Assembly (NCBI GenBank): GCA_019614645.1
Contig: JABWDB010000015.1
Coordinates: 558,001-622,000 of the forward strand
Source: Stratiolaelaps scimitus
Lineage: Eukaryota > Arthropoda > Arachnida > Mesostigmata > Laelapidae
Reading direction: 5' to 3'
Length of the DNA: 64,000 bases
In this document: in pieces, positions 1-13,052 of the stretch
Layout: each line of letters starts with the position of its first letter
Numbering within the stretch: position 1 is the stretch's first letter
Notes under the pieces: generated by a model
Database searches by the model: none
What the model was told of the DNA's origin: nothing
What the model saw: the letters and a program-made list of their open reading frames with translations, nothing else
Program-made: the position numbers and the translations under genes

Positions 1-560
1 AGTCAAAATTCGTTTTCATTCCATTGTTAGACGACGTCTGAGTACGCCGCGAAGAACCAGGTCCTTTGCAGCGTGTGCCCGCGATTCGTTTCTCCAAATT
101 AGCCGGCCTAAAGGCTCGCTGAAGGCTCAGCATTGCGATTACACCGCGAGTCGAACAAACAGCATTGAGCAGTAGCTTTTCGCAAGATGAGAGACAACGG
201 CAGAAGACAGCGGATTCTCCTACCGTCGGATCAGTAGCCGCTCATAGCAGAAAGTCACGAAGAGCTTTCCGCGACGAACCATCGAGAGAGGGCAACCGGC
301 CACTCCCAAGCCTGCTCTAGGCATATCTGCTGCTTAACCATATCCTTTCAAGATAAGCATAAATGACCAGAGAAAAGTGAGTCGCGGGGTAGGTCGCACG
401 GTCAAAGGGAACCGTAGCAGAGTGGTAACGGTCAAAGGGCAAAGAAGCTAGAAGTTGGATAAGGGAGTGGCCCGCGGAGCGAACATTACCTTTGATCAGA
501 GCGGTCAAGTCGAAACGCTTCCAATGTTTGATCGGACTAAATCTCCCCGCTGCCCCGACT
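1..560. other. Unassigned sequence
   Basis: Mixed-composition sequence. I see no recognisable coding similarity, tRNA-like element, tandem repeat or splice-bounded ORF. The short ORFs here have no protein-like features. Confidence 0.5.
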
Positions 561-2245
561 CCCGGACCCCAACCAGGCGACCAAGAGTGATGGCAAGGAA
601 CGGCAGAGAACGACAACGGCAGCGAAAAGTTGACGGTCGAAATGGGGTCAAAAGAGACTACCCAGCACTAGTGCTATTATTATAGGCTTGAAATAAATAC
701 ACATTATTTGACTTTCTGCCCCTCTCGGCCTCCCAGCCAGGGCGTATCCACCAGGGTTCTCTTTCTCATCCCATTCCCGTGCTGGCCACTATAGCGCTTC
801 GCGGTCCTCGGGCAATCGAAAGCCGGCCCCGCAAGTCACCCGTCGGGCTTCGAGAGGCAAGCCATTGCAATGGCCAACGCAAAATGGCGGATGGTGAAAC
901 CGAACGGTCAAAGAGCTTCTTCGAGCTTGCCATAGTTGCCATACTGGCAGTCGAGGCAGTTTCGGAGCATGGATATATGGCCATCGACGTTTGGCGACGG
1001 GCATCGGGCTCAGGGGGAACAAAGCCAAAAAGGAAAAACGGAGAGAACTGTACGCGATAAGGCTCCTCAGCGGTCTTTTCTCGTAGCGTCGTGTGTGCCG
1101 GTGGTTTACAGGGGGAGACGAGGACTACAGGGGGGGGTATGGTCGCGACGCCACGCCACTGCCCCTTTGAGATGCAGCAGGGGGCTCTCTCTCCGACGGG
1201 TCCCCCCTCGTGCAAGGACTCCGGCCCGAGCAAAAGAGAGATAAAGAGAGAGGGAAGTAGAGACGGGAATCGACCGAGGAAGATAGTTGCCGAGTCTTCT
1301 CTTGAGACGGCTCGGTCAACCTGCGAACGGATGAACCACTGGCGGCTGGGGGCTCGCTGCGGACTACGCTGGGTGATGGGAGTCGTTTGGAAACCATGCG
1401 CCAGCGGGCTAGAGGGAAGCATCCGAATCAATAAACCATAAAGTGCGGCGGATTTGTTCTGCTTGTGCGAGGGTCCGGCCTGCGCCGCGATACCCTGAAC
1501 GCTCTTTCTCTCTCTCTCTCTTTCGTTGCCATCCAACGAGGCGGGCAGCAGCAGCAGCAGCAGCAGTCACCTCCTCTGCGCCCTCCGCCGGTGCCGTTAG
1601 CCATTGTCTATGCCCAGCCTCTTCGATTCTGACTACGTTGCCTTTCCCAGCTTTCTTTCGCCCTCCAGCCTCCCTTCCTTTTGGGATATATCCAATGAAC
1701 CAATGGCGCAGACTACGAAACATATACGGGAGTATACCGCTGTCTACTATACCGTCTCCCATTTGGGCGTCGGCATTGGCCAGCGACGTTGGAGTTGTTT
1801 CCTTTGCTGGCTGCCTACGCGGTTCCAGTAGGCTGGCTCTGCTCGCCCGACGTCTTCCCCTCCGACCTAGTGCTACACTGTATAGCCAGCTATACGCGTT
1901 CACATCCATTCCTCTCTCTCTCCCTCTCTCCCCGCCTTTGGCTCCTCCTTTTTCTTTCGTGGTCTCTCGATCGCGCGATATCACTGTTGTGCTGCTTCCT
2001 GTCCTGCCTTCCATTCGTTCACTTTGCAGGCCTGGCGTTGATTCCCTACCGCGCCACGCAGCTGCTCTGCGGCGTCAGCATGTTTCTCGTTGTTGTCAGA
2101 CGGCCGGGTCGTTCGCTCCGATTTTCACCGGGCAAACCCGCAACGGTATTGGACAGCCACTGGCAATAGATTGGTACCTTTATCCGACGTGTACGCCCCC
2201 GAAGGTCCACCCTTGAAGGTCCAAAGGCCTACGATTCTGTTCAGG
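560..2245. other. G+C-rich, low-complexity block 1
   Basis: A visibly G+C-rich stretch with many CpGs. It holds (CT)n at about 1505-1523 and 1911-1932 and (CAG)7 at 1546-1566. Both strands carry overlapping ORFs of 200-260 codons, but the translations are Ser/Pro/Arg-rich and without domains, as expected when stop codons are rare in G+C-rich sequence. An AATAAA hexamer at about 692 has no gene attached. The block could be a promoter or enhancer region, but the sequence alone does not prove this. Confidence 0.5.
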
Positions 2246-2248
2246 GTC

Positions 2249-2280
2249 TATAAAAGGCCGGCAAGCTGGAGTCAGGCATG
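2249..2280 (+). promoter_or_regulatory. Candidate TATA-type core promoter
   Basis: TATAAAAG at 2249-2256 is a consensus TATA box. A weak initiator-like GTCAGGC follows, with its A at 2274, 25 bases downstream of the first T of the TATA box. The site lies at the downstream edge of a G+C-rich block, a common promoter position. The only ORFs just downstream are a few codons to about 20 codons long, so any transcript would be non-coding or spliced. Chance occurrence is quite possible. Confidence 0.25.
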
Positions 2281-2379
2281 TCGAAGTGGACGACTCTGTC
2301 GTAACGTACGCGAGGATATGTTAGCCTGCCAACGAGCCTTGGCCAGTCTCAGGGGCAGGCTGATGTACTGGTGACGAAC

Positions 2380-4040
2380 TCACGTCGACCTAAATGCACT
2401 GTCACTGCTGAAAGGAGTCAAGAGGTGACTGAATCGAGCGGGTGCCGCTACCTACTACGAGCTACACCAACCACTTGGGGCTCGGACGGCCTCACCTAAT
2501 GCATTTGGGGTCCAGGGTTCTGAACAGACGTGATCTATCGCTTCAGCCGGATTCTCATTTGATGTTACGTACTCACTCGATCTGGTGGGTTCTATCAGGC
2601 CACGCAGGTGTTCAAGAATACCCTGGGAATATATAGTAACTATATTTCTTGACTTCTACCTCTCAGAACCAAATTTCCCACGAAGGCATCGTCTGTTGCG
2701 ACGAAAGTGAGTCTGTTTCCTTTGGTGGATTCCCAGAAGTTCTTGAGAAACCCTACCGAAAGAACACTTCATCCAGGTGACACAGATTTCCCAAATGAGG
2801 TGCCACAGAGCATAGCAGTGGATACTGTTGGCACTGCGAAACAGAATTGAAGCTTCGAGGAAAATAGATAAAGGGTTTCATTGCGAGCAGTCAACCGACG
2901 TTGCTACCGTCGACAACGGAATCTTCGCTTAAGTTCATCCAGCACGGGTCCCATTTAGCTAATTCAAACAAGGAATGCCCTGCCGAATTCACAGCTAAGA
3001 CTTCAGTCCAACCAGGGCCAGAAGCCAAACAAATCTCAATAACATTAGGGTAAGGCAGCTCCTCATAGGCATTAAGTGCTTAACACGTTACCGCTTCTGA
3101 TGGCCCTTTGTCGGTTCCCACGTCACCGTGACCTTCGCGTACGCGATACGTTGGCGGCACTTAATCAACTAGCGCCTCTAGAAGGATGAAATGATTTGCT
3201 GCGTACACCTCCAAAACACAGCTCAGATCTGCCTAACTTTACTCTTTCCCATTACCTGATTTGGCACGTGTCAGCCCCTGCAGAGAAAGTTTCAATGAAA
3301 GTACACAGCACCACACGTTTCATTGATGAATCGAGGGTACTTGTGATAAAGTACTGGTTCTCGGTGAGCCGTACATTTGTGCGCTTCACTTCTTGTGCCT
3401 GTCTCTCGTCTGTCAGAATGCTAGTGTAGTAATCGTTAGCAGCTCAGTAAATCTCTCTGCATACAGAAGGAATGCATTGTTAAGCGATACCGGGAAGGGC
3501 AGTGTTGTTGAACGTCGTCAACAGTTCCAGAAAGGGCGGGGGGGGGTCATGGCGTTGATATGTACTAGCATGGCAACACCCCTCCCTTTTAAGCAAAGTA
3601 AGGCGGGCCCTTCAGCAGGTTTTCGTCGAAGGTCATGGGTGGGACCATTTGAACGTGGATATGCCACGCTAATAGCGAATATCTGCGGTTTTTCTGCCCG
3701 TCTGTTTCTGACCGTTTCCTGCCTCCGTTATCCCTCCATTGTCGTTCACCAGTCTAGATAATGTACGAGGTCCTGGCCATGACAGATTTGATGACATCCG
3801 GCATAATATATAGTATGATACAATGTGGTATCACTGAGGCATTGTCGGATATTTCCGCTCATTGTCCAACTTACGCCAAAGGGTAGTGCCAAATAGCCTA
3901 AACGGATTCGCAGAGCATGCAGATGTAAGGAAGTAAAAATTGTCAAAATGGCTATTCTCAGTATAATCATGAACGAAAGGCGGTGATAACTCTGGTGAAT
4001 GAAACATCGCTGTTGTTTTGGTAGAACATTTCACCGGGGT
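2380..4040. other. Unassigned sequence
   Basis: Mixed to A+T-richer sequence. I found no recognisable gene, transposon domain or tandem repeat. A run of eight or more G at about 3538-3546 is the only low-complexity tract. Confidence 0.5.
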
Positions 4041-4050
4041 ACCTAATAGC

Positions 4051-4204
4051 AGATTTTCCGGGCTGGCACTCAGTCAAGGTACTGCTTTCGGTATTCATTT
4101 ATAAAAACGGACCCCTTAACAGCAAATGTCCAGCGACGAGGATCGAACCCATGCACCTACAGGTCTCCTGCCCTGACGGCGGCACTGATGCACCTCTGGT
4201 TCCA
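4051..4204 (-). mobile_element. SINE family B, near-full-length diverged copy
   Basis: On the minus strand this carries a tRNA-like B box (GGGTTCGATCCTC, forward 4138-4150). A body shared with the copy at 58425-58606 follows: the 'accgaaagca'-type segment, then a 3' end with the cagcccggaaaa motif (forward about 4051-4066). The order of landmarks is the same in both copies, which supports one family. The similarity was aligned by eye. No clear target-site duplication was found for this copy, so it is probably old. Confidence 0.65.
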
Positions 4205-7020
4205 GAATCGTGAACGTCCCTAACGTTAACGTAGTTTTTGGAAACGTGACCTTTCGGATCGTTGTGCCGGCTTCGATTATCAAATGCACTGATCCGGCCA
4301 GACGGGAAGCTTTCGAGTCCCTCTAGTGTGACTTATTTTCAATGTTTTTTTCTGATCTCATGTAGGTGTAAGCGACCAACCAGCTTGTGAATGGTTTTCC
4401 ACATGCTCATCCCCGAGGAAGGCAAGTGCAAGCACGATTTGGGAACACACTATCGAACGAATCGAAGGTTATCGTTCGATGCCCACAGGGATTCGTGTTG
4501 GCCTTTCCGTTGCACCCTGTAAGTCAATGCCGCATTACTTGCCTGTAAAAAGGTATCCCCACAGAACGAGCTGCTGAATTCTCTGGAGACGGCCCACCTG
4601 TTCTATTTCAGCGCCCTAGGCACAACTCTCGAGAAGACATTACTCGGATAAATAGTACACTGTGGAAATATACCACGGCATTTTCCTCGCTTCGATAGGG
4701 ACCTAATGTAAATATGACAGAGGCTTTTCAAATAAACCCTTTCGTTAGCGTAAGCACTGCAAATTGTAACATGAACAACTTAGAGGTGCAAGGATCTGCT
4801 GTAACTGTTCCCCGTGTTTCGCCATAGGGTCACAAAAAATGGTCGGAGTTTGCGAACCTCATTGCGGAAATAAAAAGCGCTGTTGTTGTATATATATATA
4901 TATGCGACCATGCCTAAGCACCGTTTCCATAATAGCCAGGTTGGACAATTCGCAATGTCACAGTTTTGCATGGGTCTGCAAAACTGTCCTCTAAGCGATG
5001 TACAGCAAAATAGCTCTCACGCGAGTCAGCTATATCATATGGTGTTAATGATACGTCACCTTGTCAACCACATTTTTTTGACGCAACGCTACTCGTCATG
5101 TGACAACAAAGAATATTCGAGTGCCCTTGCGGAACTGCAGCTTACCGAAACCATGTTATGCTATCCCTACTAACATGGTTGGCGACGAGCAGACTCCGCG
5201 CAAATACAGCCGGAAACGGCTCCTGTTAGTGTATGTTGAAGGTGTTCGTTATCGGGAAAAACCAACCTCTAGGTTGAAAGAGTCCGAATCGCAGTAGTGG
5301 ACAACGGCACTGAACAGCAATGAAGTGTTTACATGTGTTATGTTACATGAGGCTATGGGATATAACAGTCGCCCATATTCCTGGCTGTGAACTCCGGATC
5401 TAGAAATGATAGGCGATTATCTGAAAAATATGTATGATATAACGATACAAGAACGCAAAATAATCTACGCATTGCTCAATAAGTGTGTGCTCTATCCAAG
5501 TGCAACATACGACAGTCTATTAATGTCAATGCGACAATGACAAGAAGACTGACGCCTTGCACAAGTCACTCGGGAAAACTCTGTGTGCGACCTATAAGGA
5601 CCTTCTCAGGTACGCTGCTTGCTGTTGGCGAGCTCTCGTAGGCAATGGCGGTTTCCATGAATAAGTCCATTGTGTCAGAAAGGAATGAGGCCATTTCGAC
5701 ACGGCTAGTTGTTTGCCACGATATCTCTCTTCAAGATACGTTCTATTTCTGTGGGTGAAGGTTGATACGTATGGCCGATGCCGTTTCGACATTTTGGTCA
5801 CTTCCTAAGACATAATGAAACCAATCGGGTAAGATGGTCAGGTTGTCCTTCATCCTGTTTCTGCACACGTCTTCTGACCGATGCCAATGGTCAGAGTGAC
5901 ATATGAAACATGGCAGGTCGGCCAAACCCGAATGAGACAACCAGTGTGCTGACTCATTGATTTTATAATACTACACGTTAAAGGTGTAGAAAGAAGGGCG
6001 CATAAATTCGATGACTCACGAAATTGACATTTCTGGTTTCGTTGGCATGACAAAAATGATGTATATATGACGGTCCCTAGACTCCTATGGCCCTTTCCTT
6101 GGAGTTCCATAAATACCACAAGCAACTGAGATGGAGTGGGTTAGGTTTCGGCTCGAGCGAAAATCTGCGAATTTCATTTTGAAGCGTTTCGTGGCCAACA
6201 ATGGAGATACTAGGGGCTCGAATGGAGCGTCTTTCTTGAGCTTACGTAATTCCGTCCACGCTGGCGAACTCGCATTGACCCTATCAAAATGTCATATAAT
6301 TCCAAATAAACATAATATAATTCCAAATAACATGGCGTCGTAGAGCCTGACCTAGCCATCACTTATCGGTATTTTTCAGTTTCACTGACTCGACATAATA
6401 TCTGATTCACATCGACAAACCCATCCAAGTTTGTGTGTGTCAAAAGTACCATGTGAATTCGTTACATATGATACTAACTATTTTTTTGACCCAACCAGTA
6501 GCCAAGGTACTGGCCAAACGGTCGCAGTTCACTCGAACAGATGAAATTCTCGCGTTGCGCGGAAAAACGGAGCAGACAACGAGGGTCTGGCTGACCAATT
6601 CAATGCAGAACGTTTGTAAACCCTAACTATCTATTTAACCCATTAACTACGAGCGATTTTTTGTTATCAACCCTCTACCGTAGTATTCATACTTGCAAAC
6701 AGTTGTAGATCCTCTGGTGTGCAGGTTTTTGATAGCTTAACTCGCGCACCAATTTGATTACCGCATTCAAAATGAACGCCCCTCGTATAGCGGTCTCTTC
6801 GATTAGTAGAGCAGAAATTCAAGTGGCACATAATTTAGAAATATCTAAAATTGCACAAATATGATAAAAGATGCTCGGATAAGAGTCACTATACTTTTAT
6901 GGATATGTTACTTTCAATCCAATCGTAATTCGAGCAGTAATTAAAAGATAGCTTGTTGTTTTTAGAAAAATAGTTAGTTATACTAATGAGGATTTTTCAT
7001 ACTGCATATATACCAGAAAA
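4205..7020. other. Unassigned A+T-richer sequence
   Basis: No gene recognised. It contains (TA)n at 4889-4903 and a two-unit short tandem repeat at 6293-6330 (units share ataattccaaataa). Short ORFs at 5.6-6.1 kb on the minus strand are interrupted and match nothing I know. Confidence 0.5.
6293..6330. repeat. Two-unit 18-20 bp tandem duplication
   Basis: Two adjacent units (6293-6310 and 6311-6330) share ataattccaaataa. It looks like a simple local duplication. Confidence 0.7.
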
Positions 7021-7021
7021 C

Positions 7022-7048
7022 ATATATATATATATATATATATATATA
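7022..7048. repeat. (AT)n microsatellite
   Basis: Uninterrupted alternating A/T tract of about 27 bp. The IYIYIY-type ORF translations here are microsatellite artefacts. Confidence 0.95.
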
Positions 7049-7049
7049 C

Positions 7050-7369
7050 TTTAGTATCAGTCTTGTGTATTGTTCCACTGCGCTCTGCAGTTTCAACTGC
7101 AGTTCGGATCAACCTAATGAGAGGTAAAAAGACTCCCCAAAGAAGACGGTCTCGAGAAGGCATTAACTTGAAATTGGTATCATTTTTAGGGCATCTAGAG
7201 CGTTTGGGTAGGTTACTGGCAGCAATAGACGCAGAACCCACCTGGGGAGAAACACTGTGCTGTACACTGATGCTCAACTATGGGGGCGTGTGGGGTCCGG
7301 AACCCCTCAGAAGACTGGCTGAAGGGGACCAACAAGACACTGGGGCATCGTGGCCCAGAGGGTAACTAA
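7050..7369. other. Unassigned sequence
   Basis: The plus-strand ORF over this interval has no recognisable domain and no conserved motif I can point to. Nothing else is seen. Confidence 0.4.
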
Positions 7370-8830
7370 TTCCCCAAATGGTCGCTGCGCCGCCCGTCGC
7401 AGGTTGTCAGTGAGGTGATGCTTCTTCCTTTAGGCTCATCCGCTCGCCTGTGTCGGGGCGGGAGGGAAGGCCTATGTCGATGAAATCGAGCCTGGCTGAA
7501 GCGAGTAGTGAGCAGCAGTCCTAGCAGCACTTGGGCCTGCTTTGCAGAGTAACTGCAACCCATACACATAGCGGGCGAGTGCGCAGGAGACGAACAGGTG
7601 ATCACACATCAGGGGCGCGGACCGACGCGATGCCCCCCTACCGGGGCAGGAACTATCTATATATCTAGCCCGTTCGAAACCCGCCCGAGCTTCGGGCCGG
7701 GCTCTCTCCACCCGTTGCTTCATCCCGCCATCTACGAACTCACTCCATCGATGCTGCTTCGGCCGCTATCGAATCCCATGGTGGCGTATCGTACGACGTC
7801 GCTATGACCCACACCCGTACACTGTCTCGGCCTCGTCGTCAGCCTCTCTCTCTCTCTGTTTCCCGGCCTGCCATACTTTGCTATATTGATACTCTGATCT
7901 CGACCCGGTCTGCCGGTCTCGGGTCGGGCTGGAGCTCGACGGCTTTGCCCGTCGCCGTATCTTTTCCTTCCCCGTCTTCGGGAGCAAGAAACTACACCTC
8001 GTGGGTCTTTCGACCCAAACGCGCGCAAACACACACAGACACACAGGGCGGCGTGTACAAGGAGACCCAGAGTTGCCGCCGTCGCCGCTTGCGTGGGAAG
8101 AGGAACTACGTTGCTGCTCGCCCTCGGTCCTCCGCTCACCCTTCGCCGACGACGACGTCGTCGTCAACACGAAGCCTCCGTTGGTTTGGGCTCGGCCTGC
8201 TGCTAATGCCGGACTCCAGCCTGTCGAGGCGCTGTTGCTTACTCGCTGCTACTGCCTGACTTCTGGGCCTTCCCGGACCCTTCTGCGTTCGAGCCCGCCG
8301 CTAGCCTGCTACGGTACTGCTGGCGCTTCCCGCCGCTGCCATTGCTGCTGCCTCATGAAGTGAGGGATCGGCCAATCTTACTTACGGATCGCTCATCCGG
8401 CTGGCGCTCAGGCAGGCGGGCAGGCTGGAGCCTCTACGGTATACTTACTACCGGTACTGTGCCGTTTAGATGACGCCAGACTGTTCTGTGGCCCTCGTTT
8501 TTCCTCTCGGCCTTTCTTAGCGGCACTTCTCAGAAGAGCGCCCCCCTGCTGCCCCCCAAGCCCAAGACGGATTCGTCACGTGGCCAAGTCAGCAGTGGAT
8601 ATCTTCCTACTTCGTTCGCTGCTTCTTCTTTTGCTGGCCTCGTAGGGCGGCCGTGTCTTGATTGCGGCCTCCTGTAACCCTTCTCCGCACCCACCACGAA
8701 CCTTCATACCTCGCTCAACCCCAACCCCCCCGTCTCAGTCCCGGTGCCTACAGCGGTTCAGGCTAGGCCTCGTGTGTGCCCCAATCTTCAATGGTCTGAA
8801 TGGCCAAACGCACTCTTCGAATTAACTGAG
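7370..8830. other. G+C-rich block 2
   Basis: CpG- and pyrimidine-rich on the plus strand. It contains a (CT)n tract at about 7843-7860, a short AC-rich run at 8029-8045 and the 18-bp perfect palindrome GACGACGACGTCGTCGTC at 8148-8165. ORFs are long only because stops are rare, and their translations carry no domain. Confidence 0.5.
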
Positions 8831-10560
8831 CCGGCTTGGTCGTTCACGACGACAGCCTTTCGGCAACTAAATAAACGGGGTAATGTGGAGGATAGAGGAA
8901 TCGATGGGAGCGGTGCCACGATGTCGTTTCGTTCACGGTTCATCGGCTGAAATTCATGTGGTTCCATCGAGACTGAACAACGCCTCCCCCAAATATCTCT
9001 CTCTCTCTCGCTCGCTTACACTAAAGCATCATCCCTCTTTTTCTCGTCGTTGCTATGACGTTGTACGTTTATTGACATAAGATATCGACGAGTGTCCAGG
9101 AGTTCGTATCTATCTATATAGAAGCAATGTTCGAGATAAGCGAAATTTCCACCCTCCGAAGGCTTTCCGTATTCATCTCCCCTCTATCGCCATCGGATGA
9201 ATCGCATTGCTACAGCTGCTTGTCATCCTCTCTAGATCCTGGCCGAGCGGCGGTTGCCCTCTGCAGGCCATCAACTTGGCGTGGCGTATGCCATCCGTAG
9301 GGTCTTGTCTGCCAGCGACACCCACAAGTGTGCGAACATGAGGTGTGTGAATATCTCTACGATCCGATAAGGCCTAAGCCTATGCTATCTCGGTAATCAC
9401 GCCACAACGAGGATCTGCCGCGGTGAGGAGAGAAAGCCACTAAGATTCGAATTGGAGCGTATATGTCACGACTCTAGCTTCTCGAAGAAGGTATCTCGCC
9501 ATCATGCGACCGACCACCAACGCGAACAAGTTCGAACGTGTAAGTAGTTTGATGATGCATCGAGCAATCATTAAGTAAAGCTGAGCTACGAAAAGGGATG
9601 AATGTCGATAATGTCGAATTTCGACGTCCTCGTCAGCCGAGGTCGGTGTTCGTAATGCGAACGAACGCAGTCAGAGGTGCAGGGAAGGAGGGGATGGCTT
9701 CAGGCACTCCCATTTCGAGCAGTTCAAGTGGGAATTTCGGAGTAAGACTTTGCAAACGAACGGCTTGTCAGCTGTCCCTGCATTCGCTTGCGCCAATCTC
9801 GATCTTTAGTTAAGCGCCATCAGGTCTTCCGGAGCCCGGAAGGAACCGTAAGCGACGGACGAAAGCAAAGTGTGTGAGGCCTCAACGACTTGAGGTTTGG
9901 GGGCAACAAGAGACCGACATTAGCAGGCAAATACTAGAGCAGTGAAGCGCCTGGTGTACACAAAGCCTCTCCTCTTGGAAAAAAATGGTCTTTCAGAGCG
10001 CTAGAACAGGCCGTCTACGGCACGACTTCGGATACATCGTAATTACAAACATGTACCGCCTTTCCGAGGGCACCACGCACATTAAAGGAAATAAAAGACG
10101 AATGTGGTTCTGAGACTCTACGGCGCTCGCAGCGATATGTCAACTAACCCCTTACATACCTACCTAGCATTAGCCAGTATTTCCCTATTCACATTCGTGT
10201 AATGTCTGCATGTAAACCTATTATTGTGAACAGTGGTTCCAGCATTTTGGGCTATTACAGCTTCATGATTGGGACGCTTGCGTTGGGAGCTCGCGTCCGG
10301 CGGGTACATGATATAGTAAGTAATACCAGAAGCTAATGGAGTAAGCAGCGCCGAACGCAATGCGTGGCCCACGTCGGACTTAGCGGTTAGCAACCAGCAC
10401 AGACGGCGGACGTGCAACCGCTCAAAGGAGGATTCTTACGTCTGGATACTTGGAAACGATGGCATCGTGTCAGGATATTCCTTCCGTCTATATATGTCAT
10501 GTCCTCGGTCTGCTTCGTGGTCATGACGCCGCTATTGGGCTTCGTGTAAATGCGTACGTC
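8831..10560. other. Unassigned sequence
   Basis: Mixed composition with a short (CT)n tract at about 8997-9010. No gene, tRNA-like or transposon signature recognised. Confidence 0.45.
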
Positions 10561-11100
10561 TTCTAAGGAATTCAACGGGGCAGGGGGGGGGGGGCGCAGA
10601 GGGACGACGAGCCGAGCCGAGGAAATCCGACCGAAGAGAGAATCTTGCACTTACTGAGCATCGCTGTGCTGTGAGTGCGTATACGCACTAGAGAGCGGTG
10701 AGGACATCGAGAAAAAGCGAGAGCCCCCCCGCCCCCCCGCATACGTGATGGCATGGCGTAAAGAGATCGGGGGCGTACGGGGGCGAGAGCGAGGATGATG
10801 GAAGAGCGAGCTGAGGAACTGCTTGACTTGAGCAAAAACTGTTAGGAGCTATTATCGTATGGAAGCAACGGCCAACATATGGAGAAACGGCGCCACCACT
10901 ACCACCACCACCACCCCCGCCACATGGTGGCCACCAGGGCGGTGTGGCGCGGTGGGGCGCTACCCTGAGCTGGCGGGAATAGTATGTTGTTGCAGTTGTA
11001 ACACGGCGGCTTGGCGATGGGCTAGGCAGAGGGCACCTCGTGCGCCATGCGCGCCAAGCAACGCTATAACCCTCGTTAGATGGGCAGATATGTAGGCAAG
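10560..11100. other. G-run and CAC-rich low-complexity block
   Basis: Contains a G homopolymer tract at about 10582-10594, C-runs near 10727-10738 and an (ACC)n-like stretch at about 10893-10915. ORFs here are composition artefacts. Confidence 0.5.
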
Positions 11101-11540
11101 CTGGCTTGGCCAGCTGCTGCCAAAGACCAAGAATTAGAGTTTTTGCCTGTCCCGCTGCTAAATTAACGTTACATAGATACTCGCGGCGTTCTGGGCAAGC
11201 AGCGTTCCAGACCGGGCGTCATTTGTGAACCATTGAGTTACAGCGTTTACACGTATCTGTGTATATAGAGTCGCATCAGCGCGTCGACGATTTCTGTCGA
11301 AGGCAACGATGGACGGCCGATAATAGATAACGCATAACATATATCGTCACATCGGCAGATTTTTCGAAGTTCGAAACCTGTTCAAGCAGCCGACGATTTT
11401 TCGTCGAGATAGAATTCTCTTGATCACCAGTGTAATTTCTAATATCATTGCAGTTAGCGTTAGACGAACGAACATTGGAAGCCATTGGTGACGCACCATT
11501 GGCAGCACTGGGCTTGTTTGTTTATAACGATAACACCTAG
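11101..11540. other. Unassigned sequence
   Basis: Lies just beyond the 3' end of the minus-strand LINE. Two short minus-strand ORFs show no recognisable domain. Confidence 0.4.
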
Positions 11541-12092
11541 TCTATCAACAATACAATAGTCTTTATTTGTTGCACAAACAAAGGCAAAAGGCTTTTCACA
11601 ACAAAATCTCGACGATGTTCATGTGCTTGCCCGGGCTAAGCGAAGGGCATGCCACACGAAGACATTGTTAATGCATCTTTTCGTTGCTCTTTCCTTTCAC
11701 TGTATGTTCAATTCGCTTCTGCGCCTCTCTCAGATCCGGGCTATTCTTCAGCCTATTTAATATATGTAGACAATTTTTTACCTAGTTGTTCGAAAATGTC
11801 ACCGTATACAATCTCGTTATAATCCACTTTTGATCTAAAAGCAGCACGTCGTACGCATTTCTTTAGGCGCACGCTGTAAAAGTCTCTTGTCCCCAACTAG
11901 TCCAGTGTTCCACACTGCGGACACGCAACATTAGAACATTCGGCATCGTGTAGCAGTTGCACAGTTGGATGTAGAGGTTTGGCTTATTGACAACGAATGA
12001 GCGCAGCATCCAGTTTGCTCTGCTGGAACTCGAGTTACAATGTCTGATACATGATCGCTATATTTCCGATTAGTTGATATTGCTGTGCCTGG

Positions 12093-12470
12093 GTCTCGTA
12101 TACTGTTCACTAGTCCATTTGAAAAATCGATCAAGGGCATCTTGCACTTTCCTCTGATCGTCTTCGGTGGAGACAGAGCGGTACATCCTTACATCGTCAG
12201 CATATACCATCATTTTTACATTAGGATCTAGATACATAAGAGAATTTGTATATAAGATATGGCTAAGTGGTCCTAATATTGTGCCTAGCGGACATTCAGT
12301 CGCGGCTTCTCCCCGCGCGATGAGAGGCGGACATTGACTCGGACCCGGAGGCTGCTATCATGGAGAAATGCCGCAATCCAGTTGATTAGACGAGGTCCTA
12401 CTCCGTAGCTTGGCAGGATGTCTAATAGCTTCTTGTGAGTTACGGTCTCGAACGCAGACTTGAGGTCTAA
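12093..12470 (-). pseudogene. LINE 1 ORF2: RT palm with YADD motif
   Basis: Directly continues the previous segment. LDLKSAFETV, LINWIAAFLHDSS and a Val-rich strand are readable in one frame. A frameshift near 12310-12330 then moves to a frame reading PLGTILGPL, YADDVRMYRSV (YADD codons at forward 12193-12204) and DRFFKWTSEQ. These correspond to the 'PQGSVLGPLLF', 'FADD' and 'LxxWxxxW' blocks of LINE reverse transcriptases. Both catalytic aspartates of the YADD box survive even though the ORF is broken. Confidence 0.85.
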
Positions 12471-13052
12471 CTAGAAAAGATCAAAGGGTACTGAGCAGTT
12501 TGCAAATAGCGCCCAATCGTTCCGACACTCGAGGCGCTGAAATGTTGTGGACAGTCGAGGTCGATATGTAAATTGATTCTCATAAATGAGACCATGCCGG
12601 TCTGCAGTTTCGTAGATGGCCGAACTGATGATGACACTTCTCATTATTTTGGATGGCACGGAGGTTAGTGATACGGGGCGTTTGTTTTCTACCTTGGACC
12701 TACAACCTCTCTTATGGACAGGGCAGACTATTGAATATGTGAAAACATTTGGGATGGTCACTGTTTCGAGTGTTAGCCGAAATATCAACGAAAGTGATGA
12801 GCATAAGGAGAGCCCAAGTGATTTGTTCATGGAGGCAGGGATTCGCTCAGGAGTCTCACTACGCTTGTTTCCGAGTTTCTTGAGGTATTTATGCATGTTC
12901 TCCGTCGACGAGTCGACGTCATTGCGAATCAGATGGTTGCTCCGGGCAGGTATAGTTTGCCCTGGGTCCATTTCTCGCTGCTGAACTTCCATGCTGGTTG
13001 GATACGTCTGGCGGAAGGACTCCTTGATTATTTCGACTTTCGTGTAATTCTT
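12471..13052 (-). pseudogene. LINE 1 ORF2: reverse transcriptase, N-terminal part
   Basis: The frame is open for at least 20 codons upstream of the first ATG at 12992, so that Met is not a start. Visible landmarks include PVHKRG, RPVSLTSVPSKIMRSV and ENQFTYRPRLSTT, matching the LINE patterns 'PVFKKG', 'NYRPISLTSVxSKI-E' and 'QxGFRxGRST'. The segment ends with PFDLF followed by TAG (forward 12471-12473). The next codons, LDLKSAFETV, continue the expected 'YLDFSKAFDTV' block containing the first catalytic Asp. The stop therefore replaces what is usually a Tyr codon, and the reading frame itself is intact across it. Confidence 0.88.

Noticed and set aside
1443..2216. 257-codon plus-strand ORF with an alanine run
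   Set aside because: The alanines come from the (CAG)7 microsatellite in another frame. An opposing ORF of similar length exists and no domain is visible.
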